Source: Acidimicrobiia bacterium
Lineage (GTDB): Bacteria > Actinomycetota > Acidimicrobiia > Spongiisociales > SHLN01
DNA: 29,668 bases
Direction of reading: 5' to 3'
NCBI GenBank assembly: GCA_004283105.1
Contig: SHLN01000003.1
Span: 1 to 29,668, forward strand
Every line of letters starts with the position of its first letter. Within the stretch, counting starts at the first letter, position 1. Below are positions 21,732 to 29,668 of this stretch, piece after piece. The position numbers were made by a program, and so were the translations under genes. The notes below the pieces were generated by a model. It did not search any database, had not been told where the DNA came from, and saw nothing but the letters and a program-made list of their open reading frames with translations.

Positions 21732-24160
21732 TGACACAAGAAGCAGCCAGCGTCGGTCAGATCAACATCCGCGAGGAGATGTCGACGTCGTTTCTCGACT
21801 ACGCCATGTCGGTCATTGTGTCGCGGGCACTGCCGGACGTGCGCGACGGCCTCAAGCCGGTCCACCGCCGCATCCTCTACTCCATGGAGGAGAACGGCAT
21901 CCGTGCCGGAACGCCGTTCAAGAAGTCGGCCCAGGTAGTCGGCGACGTGATGGGCAAGTACCACCCGCACGGCGACGGTGCCATCTACGACGCTCTCGTT
22001 CGGCTCGGCCAGGATTTCTCGTCTCGGTATCCGCTCATCGAGCCGCAGGGCAACTTCGGCACGGTAGATGATCCCCCGGCCGCCTATCGCTACACCGAGT
22101 GTCGCCTCGAATCCCTGTCCACGCACATGCTCGAGGGCATCAATGAGGACACGGTCAACTTCATCGAGAACTACTCGGGGGAGTACCTCCAACCCGAGGT
22201 CTTGCCGGGGCGTTTCCCCAACCTCCTGGTCAACGGATCGACCGGCATCGCCGTCGGCATGGCGACGAATATCCCGCCGCACAACCTCGGCGAAGTCGTC
22301 GATGCCTGCATTCACATGCTCGACAACCCGAAGGCCACGACCGAAGACCTCATGGAGTTCGTCAAAGGCCCCGATTTCCCCACCGGCGGCTACATCGTCG
22401 GAACCGACGGCATCCGCGATGCCCTCATGACCGGCCGCGGGTCCATCAAGATTCGCGCCGTCACCGACGTCGACGAGGTCCGCAAGGGCCGGACCGGCAT
22501 CATCGTGACCGAGATTCCCTATCAGACCGGCCACGACCGGATCATGACGAAGATCGCCGAGCTCGTGCATGCCAAGCGGATAGAAGGGATCGCCGACCTG
22601 CGGGACGAGTCGAGCTCCCGGGTGGGAACGCGCCTCGTTATCGAGCTGAAGCGGGACGCTCGAGCGCAAGTCGTGTTGAACCAGCTCTACAAGCTGACGC
22701 CACTCCAGGACACCTTTGGTGTCAACTTCGTTGCCCTCGTCGATGGAATCCCGCGCACCCTCGGTCTCTCCGACTCCATCAAGCACTATCTCGACCACCA
22801 GATGGAGGTCGTCGAGCGTCGCACGGCCTTCCGATTGCAGAAGGCGGAGGATCGGGCCCACATCCTCGAGGGGCTTGTCACCGCCGTTGACAACATCGAT
22901 GAAGTCGTGAAGCTCATCCGGGCCTCGGCCGACGTGGAGACCGCCCGGGCCGGCCTCATGAAGACGTTCAAGTTGACCGAGATCCAGGCAAACCACATTC
23001 TCGACATGCCGTTACGCCGGCTCACTGCCCTCGAGAGCGAGAAGCTGCGGGAGGAGTTCGCTGCGCTCCAGAAGACCATCAAAGCGTTGCAGGCAATCTT
23101 GAAGAGCCCGGCCAAGCGGCGCAAGCTCATTGCCAAGGAGCTGTCGGACATCCGGGAGAAGTTCGCCGATCACCGGCGCACCCGCATCGTCCCGGACGAG
23201 GGGGATTTCTCGATGGAGGATCTCATCGCCGATGAGGAGCTCGTGGTGACGGTCAGCCAGGCTGGCTACGTCAAGTCCGTCGTTGCCAATACGTATCGGG
23301 CGCAGGGCCGGGGCGGTCGCGGCGTCCAGGGCGCCAAGCTGGGGGAGGATGACGTCGTCACCCGCTTGCTCCACACCACGGCTCACTCCTACCTGCTGTT
23401 CTTCACCAATCGCGGCAAGGTGTATCGCATCCGGGCCCATGAGATTCCCCGCAAGGAACGGACCGCCAAAGGCACGCTGGCCCAGGCGTTCATGCAGATC
23501 GAGCCGGATGAACGGATCGAGGCGGTCGTGGACACCCGCGACTACGAGACCTCACAGTTCCTCGTCATCGCCACCCGCAAGGGACAGGTGAAGAAGACCA
23601 AGTTCTCCGAGTATGACTCCCGTCAGGCGAGCCTCATCGCCATCAGGCTGGCCGATGACGACGAAGTCGTCGCCGTGCGAACCACGAGCGGCGAGGCCGA
23701 TCTCCTCTTGTTCACCCACAACGGCCAGGGGATACGCTTCGCCGAGAGCGACATCCGGGCCATGGGCCGCAGCACCCAGGGGGTGCGCGGCATCAAGCTC
23801 CGTGAAGGTGACTACGTCGTATCAGCCGCCCAGGACGGAGAGGGTGACGAGGTGCTGCTGCTCACCGATGCCGGCTACGGCAAGCGGACGAAGATGGATC
23901 AGTTCCCCAAGCAGAAGCGCGGTGGCCTTGGCGTCAAGGCCATCAAGATCACCCCGAGCCGCGGCCATCTCATCGGTGCCCGGGCATTCTCACCGGGCAG
24001 CCAACTGTTCGCTACCTCCAGCGACGGCATCGTGATGCGGACCGAGGGGGGCTCGGTCAGTCGCCAGAAGCGAGATGCCTCCGGTGTCAAGGTCATGAAC
24101 CTCGAAGAGGGTGCCTCCCTGACTGCGTTCACGGTAGTTTCACCCGACGAGGAGGCCTGA
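21731..24160 (+). CDS. gyrA: DNA gyrase subunit A
   Basis: An 809-aa subunit that cuts and rejoins DNA. Residues 35-50 and 78-95 form the DNA gate; the catalytic Tyr is Y121 in AYRYTECRL. The quinolone-determining stretch reads HPHGDGAIYDALVRLGQ, so the serine of E. coli (Ser83) is Gly83 here, while the acidic Asp87 is kept. The C-terminal wrapping domain has the gyrase-specific GyrA box QGRGGRG followed by six beta-blade repeats, which separates it from ParC. GTG 21731 overlaps the gyrB stop. No separate topoisomerase IV is in the window. Confidence 0.98.
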   Translation: MTQEAASVGQINIREEMSTSFLDYAMSVIVSRALPDVRDGLKPVHRRILYSMEENGIRAGTPFKKSAQVVGDVMGKYHPHGDGAIYDALVRLGQDFSSRYPLIEPQGNFGTVDDPPAAYRYTECRLESLSTHMLEGINEDTVNFIENYSGEYLQPEVLPGRFPNLLVNGSTGIAVGMATNIPPHNLGEVVDACIHMLDNPKATTEDLMEFVKGPDFPTGGYIVGTDGIRDALMTGRGSIKIRAVTDVDEVRKGRTGIIVTEIPYQTGHDRIMTKIAELVHAKRIEGIADLRDESSSRVGTRLVIELKRDARAQVVLNQLYKLTPLQDTFGVNFVALVDGIPRTLGLSDSIKHYLDHQMEVVERRTAFRLQKAEDRAHILEGLVTAVDNIDEVVKLIRASADVETARAGLMKTFKLTEIQANHILDMPLRRLTALESEKLREEFAALQKTIKALQAILKSPAKRRKLIAKELSDIREKFADHRRTRIVPDEGDFSMEDLIADEELVVTVSQAGYVKSVVANTYRAQGRGGRGVQGAKLGEDDVVTRLLHTTAHSYLLFFTNRGKVYRIRAHEIPRKERTAKGTLAQAFMQIEPDERIEAVVDTRDYETSQFLVIATRKGQVKKTKFSEYDSRQASLIAIRLADDDEVVAVRTTSGEADLLLFTHNGQGIRFAESDIRAMGRSTQGVRGIKLREGDYVVSAAQDGEGDEVLLLTDAGYGKRTKMDQFPKQKRGGLGVKAIKITPSRGHLIGARAFSPGSQLFATSSDGIVMRTEGGSVSRQKRDASGVKVMNLEEGASLTAFTVVSPDEEA

Positions 24161-24238
24161 TAATGATCTCGGGAACCCGAGTGCCCGTGCATAGCGTCGG
24201 TTACGGGTACAATCGTCTCCGTTCCAAGCAGGGGTTCT

Positions 24239-24718
24239 ATGGCTGTCCGTAGGGTTCGGCGGGTCTTACGCAAGATCGACCCGTGGACCGTCCTCAAAGT
24301 CTCAATCATCTTCAATCTGATCATCGTCATGGCGATCTCGATCGGGATTGCGATCGCCTGGTCCCTGCTGCGCAACAGCGGGATCCCGGACTCGATCGTG
24401 GATTCCATCAACGAACTTGCCATCTTCGAGGAGGACATCTCCCTCGATGGCCCCTCGTACTTCCGGGTCATGGTGTTCTTCAGCATCGTGTCCACGATCC
24501 TGCTGACCGGGCTCGCCACGCTTTCGGCCGTGTTCTACAACCTCATTTCCGATGTGGTCGGCGGGGTCGAATTCGTTGTCCTCGAGGAAGTGCTCGAGAT
24601 GCCGAGGACCACTCCCGCGGTCCGCCAGAGCCGCAACCGCACGGACACTCCGCCGGCTCCACCCCCGAATGGGCCGCTGGTTGAGATGCCAACCGAGGAA
24701 TCGCCCGTTACGTCTTAG
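24239..24718 (+). CDS. DUF3566 membrane protein
   Basis: A 159-aa protein with a basic N-terminus (RRVRRVLRKIDPWTVLKVS), transmembrane helices at about 20-46 and 76-101, and a proline-rich cytoplasmic-like tail. It matches the DUF3566 family, which follows gyrA in most actinobacteria (Rv0007 in M. tuberculosis). RKIDPWTVLK and the FxRVMVFFSIVSTILLTGLATLSA-like second helix are the family's clearest parts. The function is unknown. An AGGGG lies just before ATG 24239. Unlike Mycobacterium, no tRNA genes follow. Confidence 0.9.
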   Translation: MAVRRVRRVLRKIDPWTVLKVSIIFNLIIVMAISIGIAIAWSLLRNSGIPDSIVDSINELAIFEEDISLDGPSYFRVMVFFSIVSTILLTGLATLSAVFYNLISDVVGGVEFVVLEEVLEMPRTTPAVRQSRNRTDTPPAPPPNGPLVEMPTEESPVTS

Positions 24719-24757
24719 CCGTGCTTCGGTGGTGTAGCCGCGTCGTTTGCAGCTGTT

Positions 24758-24788
24758 CGCTACCCGCTACCCGCTACCCGCTACCCGC
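24758..24788. repeat. Heptamer tandem array, unit CGCTACC
   Basis: Four perfect units followed by CGC. It uses the same unit as the array next to the rpmH promoter (phased CCGCTAC there). It lies between the DUF3566 and LtrA-like genes. Confidence 0.95.
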
Positions 24789-24859
24789 ATGAAGAAGGGA
24801 GCTCCCGACGGCTTGTGGCCAGCCGCTCACTAACGTCCACGGGCGGAGGGAGGAGACGG

Positions 24860-26059
24860 ATGTTTTCGTTGTTCAAGCAGCGGTTCTGGCTTCCGCCGCG
24901 CGCACATGGTGAGGCCATCGAGGATCGGACGGTCAGCTTCCTCGAGCTGTTCTACGACCTCGTCTATGTGGTTGTCATCGCCCGGGCGGCGCACGAGCTG
25001 GCTCTGCATCTCACGTGGCGGGGGGTCGGTGAGTTCGCAACCGTGTTCGGGTTGATCTGGCTGGCCTGGCTTAACGGGACGACCTACTACGACCTGCACG
25101 GACGCGAGGACGGGCGAACCCGCACCTTCGTGTTCCTTCAGATGCTCACCCTGGCGTTGCTGGCCGTCTTCACGGCCGACGCCGCAGGCGATGGCGGCCG
25201 CGGGTTTGCCATCGTCTACACCGTCTTTCTCTTGATCCTCACGTGGTTGTGGTACTCGGTGCGGCGCCAGGACAGCGAGGAGTACATGGGACTCACCGGT
25301 CAGTACCTGAGCGGAATGGTCGTTTCCGTCATCTTCATGGGTGCCAGTGCGTTCCTACCCGACGGCGCCCGGACCGTGGCGTGGGCCGTCTTCCTCGTCA
25401 CATGGGTTGGTTTGTGGATGTCCATCGAGCGATTGGCTCGACGGGAACCGGGCATCGCCTTCGAGGCCACCGATTCTCTCGTGGAACGGTTCGGCCTTTT
25501 CACCATCATCGTGCTCGGCGAGGTCGTGGTGGGAGTGGTGACCGGGCTCTCGGAGGTGGAGCGAACCGTTGAAGCCGTTGCTACCGGCATGATCGGCCTC
25601 GGGATCGGCTTTGGTATCTGGTGGACCTACTTCGACTACATCGGTGGACGACGCCCGCGCTCCGGACCGTCGGGCTGGATGGTCAGCCATCTGCCCATCA
25701 CGATGGCAATTGCGGCATCGGGCGCGGCGATGATCAGTCTTGTCGAGCACGCCGGCGACGAACGGGCTCCGGCGGCCACTGCCTGGGTGCTGGCCGGGTC
25801 GGTGGCGGTGGCGCTGGTGGCACTGATCGGGGCAATGAGGGAACTGCGCGACTTCGAGCGTCTTTCGTCGGTGTATCGGCCGCTCGTTCCGACCCTGGCG
25901 GGAGCTGCTGTGGCCGCGCTCCTGGTGGGCTGGTTGCGGCCGGCTCCCTGGCTGCTCGTGCTCACACTGGTGATGGTGCTGGGAGCTCCCTGGTGGGTAG
26001 CAGTAGATCGGTGGCTCCGGCTGGATGATCCGGGCTCGATCCAGCCAAACGCCGGCTGA
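24860..26059 (+). CDS. Low-temperature-requirement A (LtrA) family membrane protein
   Basis: A 399-aa multi-pass membrane protein of the LtrA family, with the signature VSFLELFYDLVYVV near the N-terminus and about ten hydrophobic segments. The first Listeria member was found through a cold-growth defect; the molecular function is not known. ATG 24860 is chosen because AGGAG lies four bases upstream in a strong purine run; a GTG at 24815 would add 15 residues not typical of the family. It is separated from DUF3566 by a heptamer array and has no evident functional link with its neighbours. Confidence 0.9.
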   Translation: MFSLFKQRFWLPPRAHGEAIEDRTVSFLELFYDLVYVVVIARAAHELALHLTWRGVGEFATVFGLIWLAWLNGTTYYDLHGREDGRTRTFVFLQMLTLALLAVFTADAAGDGGRGFAIVYTVFLLILTWLWYSVRRQDSEEYMGLTGQYLSGMVVSVIFMGASAFLPDGARTVAWAVFLVTWVGLWMSIERLARREPGIAFEATDSLVERFGLFTIIVLGEVVVGVVTGLSEVERTVEAVATGMIGLGIGFGIWWTYFDYIGGRRPRSGPSGWMVSHLPITMAIAASGAAMISLVEHAGDERAPAATAWVLAGSVAVALVALIGAMRELRDFERLSSVYRPLVPTLAGAAVAALLVGWLRPAPWLLVLTLVMVLGAPWWVAVDRWLRLDDPGSIQPNAG

Positions 26060-26078
26060 CCGGCCCCGGATCGCCCGG

Positions 26079-26084
26079 TAGCCT
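26079..26084 (+). promoter_or_regulatory. Candidate -10 (TAGCCT) for aldehyde dehydrogenase gene
   Basis: TAGCCT fits TANNNT; the start would be about 26091, just before a strong ribosome site (AGGAGG 26100-26105). The -35 is not clear. Confidence 0.3.
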
Positions 26085-26109
26085 GACCGTGCGATCAAGA
26101 GGAGGTCTG

Positions 26110-27627
26110 GTGGACGCAACGACGATCCTGCAGCGACTCGGTCTTTCCGGTCCTATCCACGGCGTGTACGCCGGGGAGTGGAGAGACGCATCCGGAGAAG
26201 AGCTGGCCTCGATCAACCCGGCGACCGGCGAGACGATCGGCACGCTCACCATGGCGACGACCGACGAGTACGACCTCGTCGCCGCACAGGCCGTCGAGAC
26301 GTTTCAAGAGTGGCGGATGCTCCCGGCGCCGAAACGGGGCGAATACGTCCGCCAGATCGGCAATGCCCTGCGCGATGTGAAGACCGAGCTGGGGGCGCTC
26401 GTGAGCCTCGAGTCTGGCAAGATCCTCGCCGAGGGCGAGGGCGAAGTACAGGAGATGATCGATATCGCCGACTTCGCCGTCGGGCTCTCCCGTCAGCTCT
26501 ACGGCCTCACCATGGCGAGTGAGCGCTCCCGCCATCGCATGTATGAGCAATGGCACCCACTCGGCCCGTGCGGCATCATCTCCGCCTTCAACTTCCCGGT
26601 CGCCGTCTGGTCATGGAACGCCCTCATCGCGGCCGTGTGTGGTGACACGAACATCTGGAAGCCGTCGCTGCGGACTCCGCTCTCGGCGGTGGCGGTCACC
26701 GAGATCTGCCACCAGGTGATGGCCGGGTCGGGCTTCGAGGGCGTCTTCAACCTTGCCATCGGAACGGACGACCAGGTCGGCTCGGCACTCGTGAATGACG
26801 AGCGAGTACCCCTCATCTCGGCCACCGGCAGCTGCAACATGGGCCGCATCGTCGGTCCCACTGTGCTCAAGCGATTCGGTCGGCCGCTGCTCGAGTTGGG
26901 CGGCAACAATGCCATCCTCGTCATGGACGACGCCGACCTCGACCTCGCCACCCGGGCGGCAACCTTCGCCGCCGTAGGCACCGCCGGGCAGCGCTGCACG
27001 AGCCTGCGGCGTCTCCTGGTGCACTCGGACGTGTCTGACGAAATGACCAGCCGGCTCATCGACGTGTACAAGCAGGTGCGGATTGGGGATCCGCTCGAGG
27101 AGCAGACACTGATGGGTCCCCTCATCAGTCAGGGAGCCGTCGATCAGATGATGAAGGTGCTCGAGATCGCCCAGGAGCAAGGCGGCGAAGTCGTGTTTGG
27201 TGGTAATCGGCTCGACTCGATGCCCGGCAACTTCGTCGAACCGACCCTGGTGCGCATCGGCAAAGATGCTCCGATCGTGCAGGAGGAGACGTTCGCACCG
27301 GTGTTGTGGATCATTGAAGTCGACGATCTCGACGATGGTCTGGCCGTCCACAACGGGGTCCGGCAGGGCCTATCGTCGGCCATCTTTACCGAGTCCCTCC
27401 GGAACGCCGAGACGTTCCTGTCGCACATGGGCTCTGACTGCGGCATCGCCAACGTCAACATCGGCACCTCGGGCGCCGAGATCGGAGGCGCCTTCGGCGG
27501 CGAGAAGGAAACCGGCGGCGGCCGGGAGGCCGGAAGCGACAGTTGGAAGGCCTACATGCGCCGCCAGACCACCACCATCAACTGGGGTGGAGACCTTCCG
27601 CTAGCTCAAGGCATCGAGTTCGTCTGA
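26110..27627 (+). CDS. amaB: ALDH7-family aldehyde dehydrogenase, probable L-aminoadipate-semialdehyde (piperideine-6-carboxylate) dehydrogenase
   Basis: A 505-aa NAD-dependent aldehyde dehydrogenase. Catalytic Cys296 lies in GTAGQRCTS and the general-base Glu262 in LLELGGNNA; the NAD-binding ISATGS is present. The C-terminal EKETGGGREAGSDSWKAYMR and the LPLAQGI ending are the hallmark of ALDH7 (human ALDH7A1, bacterial AmaB/Pcd), which oxidises 2-aminoadipate-6-semialdehyde in lysine breakdown. No lysine 6-aminotransferase is in the window, so the pathway is inferred from family only. GTG 26110 follows AGGAGG at four bases; a GTG at 26089 would add seven residues ahead of the ribosome site and is rejected. 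Confidence 0.94.
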   Translation: MDATTILQRLGLSGPIHGVYAGEWRDASGEELASINPATGETIGTLTMATTDEYDLVAAQAVETFQEWRMLPAPKRGEYVRQIGNALRDVKTELGALVSLESGKILAEGEGEVQEMIDIADFAVGLSRQLYGLTMASERSRHRMYEQWHPLGPCGIISAFNFPVAVWSWNALIAAVCGDTNIWKPSLRTPLSAVAVTEICHQVMAGSGFEGVFNLAIGTDDQVGSALVNDERVPLISATGSCNMGRIVGPTVLKRFGRPLLELGGNNAILVMDDADLDLATRAATFAAVGTAGQRCTSLRRLLVHSDVSDEMTSRLIDVYKQVRIGDPLEEQTLMGPLISQGAVDQMMKVLEIAQEQGGEVVFGGNRLDSMPGNFVEPTLVRIGKDAPIVQEETFAPVLWIIEVDDLDDGLAVHNGVRQGLSSAIFTESLRNAETFLSHMGSDCGIANVNIGTSGAEIGGAFGGEKETGGGREAGSDSWKAYMRRQTTTINWGGDLPLAQGIEFV

Positions 27628-27719
27628 CGGCCTGTCCTGGCGGAAGAATCGTGATTGCCACCGTTGGATTGGTGTGGGGCCGGACATAGAGGACTGAACG
27701 CGAGGGAGGCGCATCGTCC

Positions 27720-28265
27720 GTGACCAGTAGGCCCAGCACAGATGTCCGTTTTCGGGCTATCTATGACGCTCATTACGGCGCGGTCAGGAACTATTGCCTG
27801 CGTCGCTTGCCCCCAGCTGAAGTGGGAGATGCGATGGCTGAGGTGTTCGTCATCGTGTGGCGCAGGATGGCCGACGCGCCGGCGTCTGATGAGGTGTTGC
27901 CATGGATATACGGCGTGGCCCGCCATGTGTTGGCCAACCAACGACGGGGCACCAGAAGAGGTCTGCGACTTGTGGCGAAGATCGGTGCACAGCCGGTCGA
28001 GTCTGACCCTGGCCCCGAGCCAGTGGTAGTGCGCCGTGAGACTGACCGGGTGATGTTGGCCGCGCTGGATCAGTTGCGACCGGAGGAACAGGAGCTGTTG
28101 CGGCTACGTGCTTGGGAGCAGTTGTCGTCTGCGAATATCGGAGAGGTGCTTGGGATCTCGGCCGATGCGGTCGACATGCGCCTGGCCAGGGCGCGGCGCA
28201 AACTTGAGCGGCTGGTCACCGATGCCTCCATCAACTCGCGCTTCGAAGCAGGAGGTGAGCAGTGA
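27720..28265 (+). CDS. ECF RNA polymerase sigma factor
   Basis: A 181-aa ECF sigma factor with region 2 at about residues 10-77 (FRAIYDAHYGAVRNYCLRRL and LPWIYGVARHVLANQRR) and region 4 at about 113-168 (LRPEEQELLRLRAWEQLSS with the helix-turn-helix IGEVLGISADAVDMRLARAR). GTG 27720 is preceded by a GAGGGAGG run about ten bases upstream. The stop overlaps the start of the next gene, a membrane protein likely to be its anti-sigma factor. Codon use looks less GC-biased (more TTG, CGT, GTG mix) than in the neighbouring genes, which might mean later arrival. It is distinct from the SigM-type gene at 5586. Confidence 0.92.
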   Translation: MTSRPSTDVRFRAIYDAHYGAVRNYCLRRLPPAEVGDAMAEVFVIVWRRMADAPASDEVLPWIYGVARHVLANQRRGTRRGLRLVAKIGAQPVESDPGPEPVVVRRETDRVMLAALDQLRPEEQELLRLRAWEQLSSANIGEVLGISADAVDMRLARARRKLERLVTDASINSRFEAGGEQ

Positions 28266-29092
28266 TCATCGACGATCTTCGTCACGCTGATCAGGCTCCG
28301 GCCCAAGACGTGCCGGTGACTGGTGTCCCAGACGCGAATGCTCTCCTGACCATGATCGACGGGAGGATCGAATCTATGTCCACTACCGAGCTCGACCACG
28401 TCTCTGAAACTCAACCGGCCTCGAGGCCGCCTCGACGCGGGAGGCTGCTTGCAGCTGCCGCGGCCTTTTCGGTGGTGCTGATGATCGCAGTCCTCGCGGT
28501 CACTCTGTTCTCGCCAGGCAGTGATGTCGCCAACGGTTCGACAACGACAGTGTCCGACGGCGGGCTCACGCCCGAACAGCAGGTCCTGATCGATAGTCTG
28601 GCCGTCGAGTGGAGCAGCGGGAATGTAGATCGTTTCCTGGCAACAATCTCCGACGATTTCGGGGTGACAGGCCAGGTCTTCACCGCCGAGGAAGCCCTTG
28701 ACCAACTCCAGTTTGACGTCATCGTCGGACAGGACATCGAGTTCTACGATTGCCAGGCTGTCTTCTCGATTACCTGCAGCTACCGATCAACGAATGATCT
28801 GCTCTCAGCAGCCAAGAACCTGCAGCCGATTCAGGCAAGCGGTGTTCAGATAGTGTTCGACGACGCGGGGCTAGTTCAGCGATTCAGCGCCAACGTGGCG
28901 TTAGAACCTCTACGTGGCGAATGGGCGGAGTTCGTTCTCTGGCTCGAAGGTATCAGTCCAGTTGATGCGGCAACCATGGGTGACTGGCATCGTCAAACGA
29001 TCTCACAATCACCCAACACGCTCGGTCGAGACGTAGCAGAAACCGCCCGGAGCTACTTCGACGACTACGCGACCTTCGTCGAATCCAACTGA
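28262..29092 (+). CDS. Single-pass membrane protein, probable anti-sigma factor with NTF2-like outer domain
   Basis: A 276-aa protein beginning at GTG 28262, which overlaps the sigma factor stop as GTGA. Residues 1-60 are cytoplasmic, 62-84 form one transmembrane helix, and after a Ser/Thr-rich stretch the extracytoplasmic domain (about 105-270) has the look of an NTF2/SnoaL-like fold, with SLAVEWSSGNVDRFLATISDDF as a typical first part. It has only two cysteines (164 and 172), both outside. No zinc-binding HxxxCxxC is present. The anti-sigma role is inferred from gene order and topology; a ligand-sensing outer domain is possible but not shown. Confidence 0.72.
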   Translation: MIIDDLRHADQAPAQDVPVTGVPDANALLTMIDGRIESMSTTELDHVSETQPASRPPRRGRLLAAAAAFSVVLMIAVLAVTLFSPGSDVANGSTTTVSDGGLTPEQQVLIDSLAVEWSSGNVDRFLATISDDFGVTGQVFTAEEALDQLQFDVIVGQDIEFYDCQAVFSITCSYRSTNDLLSAAKNLQPIQASGVQIVFDDAGLVQRFSANVALEPLRGEWAEFVLWLEGISPVDAATMGDWHRQTISQSPNTLGRDVAETARSYFDDYATFVESN

Positions 29093-29104
29093 CTCACCCT
29101 CGCG

Positions 29105-29121
29105 ACCCCGATGGCCGGGGT
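29105..29121 (+). terminator. Hairpin after second anti-sigma gene
   Basis: ACCCCG and CGGGGT form a 6-bp stem with a 5-base loop, 13 bases after the stop and between convergent genes. No U-run follows. A second imperfect hairpin (29161-29191) covers the end of the opposing gene. Confidence 0.4.
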
Positions 29122-29189
29122 AGACGCAAACAGCCGGCATTCTCTAGCGGGCCGCCCCCTAGGAGATACGCCCCATCGGCGAGTAGCTC

Positions 29190-29668
29190 CTACCCCTCTG
29201 GGCAGCCGAAGGCGACGCTGACGACTTCGGTCATCTCGGAGGGAATCCAGGGGAGGTCCTTGAGCCCCTCGAGGTCCTTGGTGGCGTCGAAGTCGGCCTG
29301 GCTGGCGCGACAGAATGCGAACACCTCCTGGAGGAGCGCATCCGACGCCCGCCCTTCCGGAGTATCCACCCATTGCCAGTGATCGGTGATGGTTTCGAAG
29401 GCGTCGGCTCGCTCGGCCAGCGCCTCGTCGGCCGCGGTGATGCGGGCAAACACGTCGAGCGCGGCCGCATGCTGATCTTCCACTGCGGTAGGTGGGTCGA
29501 GCGCACGGACGCCATCGAGGAACTCTGAGCGGATTTCGAGACGGCCGTCCCAGTAGGTGCGTGCACCTTCCACGGACGGGTTTTGGGATTCCCAGGCGGC
29601 ATCGAGTGACTGGAACTGCGACTCCATCTCGGCCACCAGATCCTCCGCCTGGGCGGCATACTCGGACA
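29190..29668 (-). CDS. Unidentified protein, N-terminus beyond window edge
   Basis: The frame is open to the window edge, so only the C-terminal 158 residues or so are seen. An in-frame ATG at 29636 exists, but sequence before it (EYAAQAEDLVAE) continues the same helical, acidic character, so the real start is probably outside. The visible part is rich in Ala, Glu, Asp and Leu with predicted helices, for example YWDGRLEIRSEFLDGVRALDPP and ARITAADEALAERAD, and has two Cys (one near the C-terminal end, FGCPEG). I do not recognise a family with confidence. A signal peptide or lipobox, if any, would lie outside the window. It converges on the second anti-sigma gene. Confidence 0.7.
   Translation of the reverse strand, partial: SEYAAQAEDLVAEMESQFQSLDAAWESQNPSVEGARTYWDGRLEIRSEFLDGVRALDPPTAVEDQHAAALDVFARITAADEALAERADAFETITDHWQWVDTPEGRASDALLQEVFAFCRASQADFDATKDLEGLKDLPWIPSEMTEVVSVAFGCPEG

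Noticed and set aside
24168..24181. CTCGGG AA CCCGAG palindrome after gyrA
   Set aside because: The loop of two bases is too short for a good terminator and no U-run follows.
24719..24859. tRNA genes after DUF3566, expected from mycobacterial order
   Set aside because: I looked for cloverleaf arms and a TTCGA loop and found none; the gap holds the heptamer array and the LtrA ribosome site.

Overview
The window is the replication-origin neighbourhood of a high-GC actinobacterial chromosome. Gene order is almost that of the mycobacterial origin: NUDIX, MurJ-type pseudokinase, sigM, anti-sigma, trxB, trxA, cwlM, then (minus strand) parB-parA-rsmG-jag-yidC-yidD-rnpA-rpmH, then dnaA-dnaN-recF-dciA-gyrB-gyrA-DUF3566. 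Many GTG/TTG starts, ATGA/GTGA overlaps, Streptomyces-type DnaA boxes (TTGTCCACA) and probable leaderless genes agree with Actinomycetota. It is not Mycobacterium or Streptomyces: the MurJ flippase half is missing from the pseudokinase gene, the DciA protein is short, and several neighbours differ. A deep-branching class such as Acidimicrobiia is my best guess (inference only).

Layout. 1-2216 (minus): PilT-type ATPase cut by the window edge, then a class II HDAC-like deacetylase. 2240-9743 (plus): NUDIX and GNAT (coupled), DegV, membrane pseudokinase with a discoidin-like outer domain, ECF sigma factor and anti-sigma, a small two-helix membrane protein, thioredoxin reductase, thioredoxin, and a CwlM-like pseudo-amidase. 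9974-14941 (minus): a tightly overlapped run from rpmH to parB with a parS-like site near the rsmG start. 14942-17104: control region with back-to-back rpmH and dnaA promoters, DnaA boxes, dnaA, and the dnaA-dnaN gap, which holds a good match to a bacterial origin unwinding element (DnaA boxes, C-run, CTA trinucleotides). 17105-24718 (plus): dnaN, recF, dciA, gyrB, gyrA and a DUF3566 membrane protein. 24860-29092 (plus): LtrA-family membrane protein, an ALDH7 aldehyde dehydrogenase, and a second ECF sigma/anti-sigma pair. 29190-end (minus): the C-terminal part of an unidentified protein.

How it works together. Genes on both sides of dnaA point away from it, as expected for a bidirectional origin; the plus-strand block at 2240-9743 is the exception and would run against the left fork. 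Origin firing (DnaA, DnaN, DciA), origin segregation (ParA/ParB with parS), supercoiling (GyrBA) and membrane-protein biogenesis (RnpA, YidD, YidC, Jag, RpmH) are all here. The pseudokinase-SigM-thioredoxin-CwlM block is probably an envelope and redox control module in which both 'enzymes' of cell-wall type lack catalytic residues.

The most unusual signals are: five intergenic arrays of exact 7-bp tandem repeats built from four different heptamers that can all be phased as CC+5; an rnpA reading frame that covers its conserved first helix but has no ATG, GTG or TTG in frame and stays open through the whole of rpmH in the +1 frame; and the stand-alone MurJ-type pseudokinase.
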